A stretch of DNA of 64,000 bases from a bacterium endosymbiont of Escarpia laminata (lineage in GTDB: Bacteria; Pseudomonadota; Gammaproteobacteria; Chromatiales; Chromatiaceae): NCBI GenBank assembly GCA_003660235.1, contig QGON01000066.1, forward strand, positions 62,001-126,000. Reading direction: 5' to 3'. The notes under the pieces were generated by a model. The model was not told the DNA's origin, ran no database searches, and saw only the letters and a program-made list of their open reading frames with translations. Below are positions 62,487-64,000 of the stretch, piece after piece; within the stretch, counting starts at the first letter, position 1, and the number at the start of each line of letters is the position of its first letter. A program made the position numbers and the translations under genes.

Positions 62487-64000
62487 CTATCTCCTACTTC
62501 TTCTCTCTACTGGCGTGGCGCTGGCCTCGTTCGAAGGCAGTGACTCGGCACCACCGCTGACCGAGGTGACCACGTAGTAGTAGGTCACGCCGTTTGTCAG
62601 ACCCTGATCCCAGTAGCTGCAGTAGTCACAGACATAGCCGTTGGCGATCTGCGTGTAGGATCCACCGGCAGTGGTGCTGCGGTAGACGTTGTAGTTGTCC
62701 GCTCCGCTCACCGGTGTCCACATGACGAACACTTCTGTGGGCTTGGCACGGGCTGCTACGTCGAAGATCGTCTGCACCGCTCCTGCCTGCACGGTCACCA
62801 TCAGGGTGTCACTGCCGACACCACCGTCTTTGTCGGTGACCGTGAGGGTGACCATATAGACACCTGCTGTGGCATAGGTATGGCTCGGGGTCAGACTGCC
62901 GCTTTCGGTAGCACCGTCACCAAAGTTCCACTCGACGGTGTGGGTGTCGACTGTGCCGGGATCGGTGAAGCTACCACTGAAACTGGTGGTGTCACCTTCA
63001 TCGATGGTCTGGTCAGGACCGGCCTCTACCGTCGGTGCAACGTTGTTGACCGTCACGGTCAGGCTATCCGTGCCGACACCGCCATCTTTGTCGGTGACCG
63101 TCAGGGTGACCGTGTAGATGCCGTTGTCTGTGTAGGTATGACTCGGGGTCAGGCTGCCGCTGTCAGTGGTGCCGTCGCCAAAGTTCCACTCGATGGTGTG
63201 GGTATCGACTGCGCCGGGATCAGTGAAGCCACCGTTGAAGCTGGCGGTGTCACCTTCGTTGATCGTCTGATCAGCACCCGCATCCACGGCCGGTACGACA
63301 TTGTTGACCGTCACGGTCAAGGTGTCGCTACCCACACCACCGTCCTTGTCGGTAACTGTCAGGGTGACCGTGTAGACACCGTTGTCTGCGTATACGTGGC
63401 TGGGTGTGTGACTGCCGCTGGTGCTGCTGCCGTCGCCGAAGTTCCATTCGACGGTATGGGTGTCTACCGTTCCCGGATCAGTGAAGCTGCCTGCGAAGTT
63501 GACGGTATCACCTTCATTGGCTGTCTGGTCAGGACCCGCATCCACGCTCGGTGCCACGTTGTTGACCGTCACTGTTGCAGTGTCAGTGGCCGTAAGCAGA
63601 CCGTCACTGACTTGGAGTCCAACGGTGAAGCTGGTGTTATCAGGTTGGATAGGCAGGGTCACGGTGACACCAGTGGCGTCATCGTACTGGCCGTCGTTAT
63701 CCAGATCCCAGGCGTAGCTGAGTGGGCTCGGGCCGTTGTCCGGGTCGTTGGAGCCGCTGCCGTCAAGGGTGACACCTTCGCCTTCGTTGATGGTGTAGGG
63801 TCCACCCGCGTTGGCGGTGGGAGCTGCGTTGCCGCTGGCAAGGATCACCTGGAAGCTGTCGCTGCCGAAGAGACCGTCATCATCGGTGACTGTCACCATG
63901 ACCGTATAACTGCCGTCTGCCGCGTAGGCATGGCTACCTGCCACGCTGCCACTGCCAGCGCCCTGAGTTAGCGTACCGGGTTCAACCGTGCCGTCGCCCC
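62487..64000 (-). CDS. PKD-repeat protein with FN3 tail (5' end outside window)
   Basis: The open frame continues past the right edge, so only the last ~504 residues are visible. They comprise the end of one PKD, a PKD with SYAWDLDNDGQYDDATG, three PKD units closely related to each other (WNFGDG, YTVTLTVTDKDGGVG) and a C-terminal FN3 with YVCDYCSYWDQG, ending SNEASATPVERRSRR. The order and sequence match the C-terminal end of the 3786-aa protein, so the two are paralogues. Its stop lies 245 bp upstream of the S8 giant's start on the same strand. It is probably secreted, but the leader is not visible. Confidence 0.85.
   Translation of the reverse strand, partial: GDGTVEPGTLTQGAGSGSVAGSHAYAADGSYTVMVTVTDDDGLFGSDSFQVILASGNAAPTANAGGPYTINEGEGVTLDGSGSNDPDNGPSPLSYAWDLDNDGQYDDATGVTVTLPIQPDNTSFTVGLQVSDGLLTATDTATVTVNNVAPSVDAGPDQTANEGDTVNFAGSFTDPGTVDTHTVEWNFGDGSSTSGSHTPSHVYADNGVYTVTLTVTDKDGGVGSDTLTVTVNNVVPAVDAGADQTINEGDTASFNGGFTDPGAVDTHTIEWNFGDGTTDSGSLTPSHTYTDNGIYTVTLTVTDKDGGVGTDSLTVTVNNVAPTVEAGPDQTIDEGDTTSFSGSFTDPGTVDTHTVEWNFGDGATESGSLTPSHTYATAGVYMVTLTVTDKDGGVGSDTLMVTVQAGAVQTIFDVAARAKPTEVFVMWTPVSGADNYNVYRSTTAGGSYTQIANGYVCDYCSYWDQGLTNGVTYYYVVTSVSGGAESLPSNEASATPVERRSRR
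62800..63560 (-). repeat. 258-bp tandem DNA repeats (three PKD units)
   Basis: The motif TTGTTGACCGTCAC recurs at 63043, 63301 and 63559, exactly 258 bp apart, with near-identical flanks such as TTCCACTCGAxGGTxTGGGT. This high nucleotide identity suggests recent duplication or gene conversion. Confidence 0.8.

Noticed and set aside
62800-63560. CRISPR array (regular repeats)
   Set aside because: Units are 258-bp coding repeats without short spacers; they encode PKD domains.

Overview
The window looks like chromosome from a sulfur-oxidising gammaproteobacterium (Chromatiales/Sedimenticolaceae-like). The pointers are intact soxY and soxZ, a DsrC-like protein, a protein resembling the Sfum_1244 family, BepA, an LpxL-type acyltransferase and BioA. 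This placement is inference from gene content. No rRNA, tRNA, CRISPR array, transposase or integrase was seen.

Region 1 (1-15.7 kb) is ordinary, compact chromosome. It starts with the 3' end of an orphan Cas6/Cmx6-like gene and a DsrC-like gene that has lost both functional cysteines. Two small unknown genes and the Sfum_1244-like gene follow. Divergent from the latter is a likely operon: a 206-aa unknown, a MoxR AAA+ ATPase and a metallopeptidase-like/VWA protein. Next come bepA and an eroded sox cluster: soxX broken by several frameshifts, intact soxY and soxZ, then a signal-peptide relic where soxA would be expected. The region ends with bioA, a DUF2846-type lipoprotein, a two-gene operon of a TIGR03503-like VWA membrane protein and an acidic coiled-coil partner, an lpxL-type acyltransferase and a rhodanese.

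Region 2 (15.8-64 kb) is almost wholly occupied by giant secreted repeat proteins, all on the minus strand. Four ORFs of 3786, 2054, 3728 and about 4582 residues are uninterrupted. They appear to form two transcription units: RHS protein then PKD giant (33.3 to 15.8 kb), and S8-protease giant, then Ig/carboxypeptidase-regulatory giant, then a Gly-rich secreted protein (62.2 to 35.9 kb). A fifth PKD gene enters from the right edge. Between the two units lie 5'-truncated and decayed copies of the same PKD/FN3 C-terminal module, so the locus appears to evolve by recombination between repeats.

No secretion machinery or immunity gene is visible. The giants carry signal peptides and seem built for the cell surface or exterior (adhesion, matrix or inter-bacterial interaction); this is inferred from domain content only. 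The most unusual points are the domain mixtures (terpenoid-toroid-like domain in a PKD protein, subtilisin with prodomain in the middle of a ~4600-aa Ig protein), a shared FN3 module with a CDYC motif and Arg-rich tail, the partial loss of soxXA beside intact soxYZ, and a hairpin that hides the ribosome-binding site of moxR.
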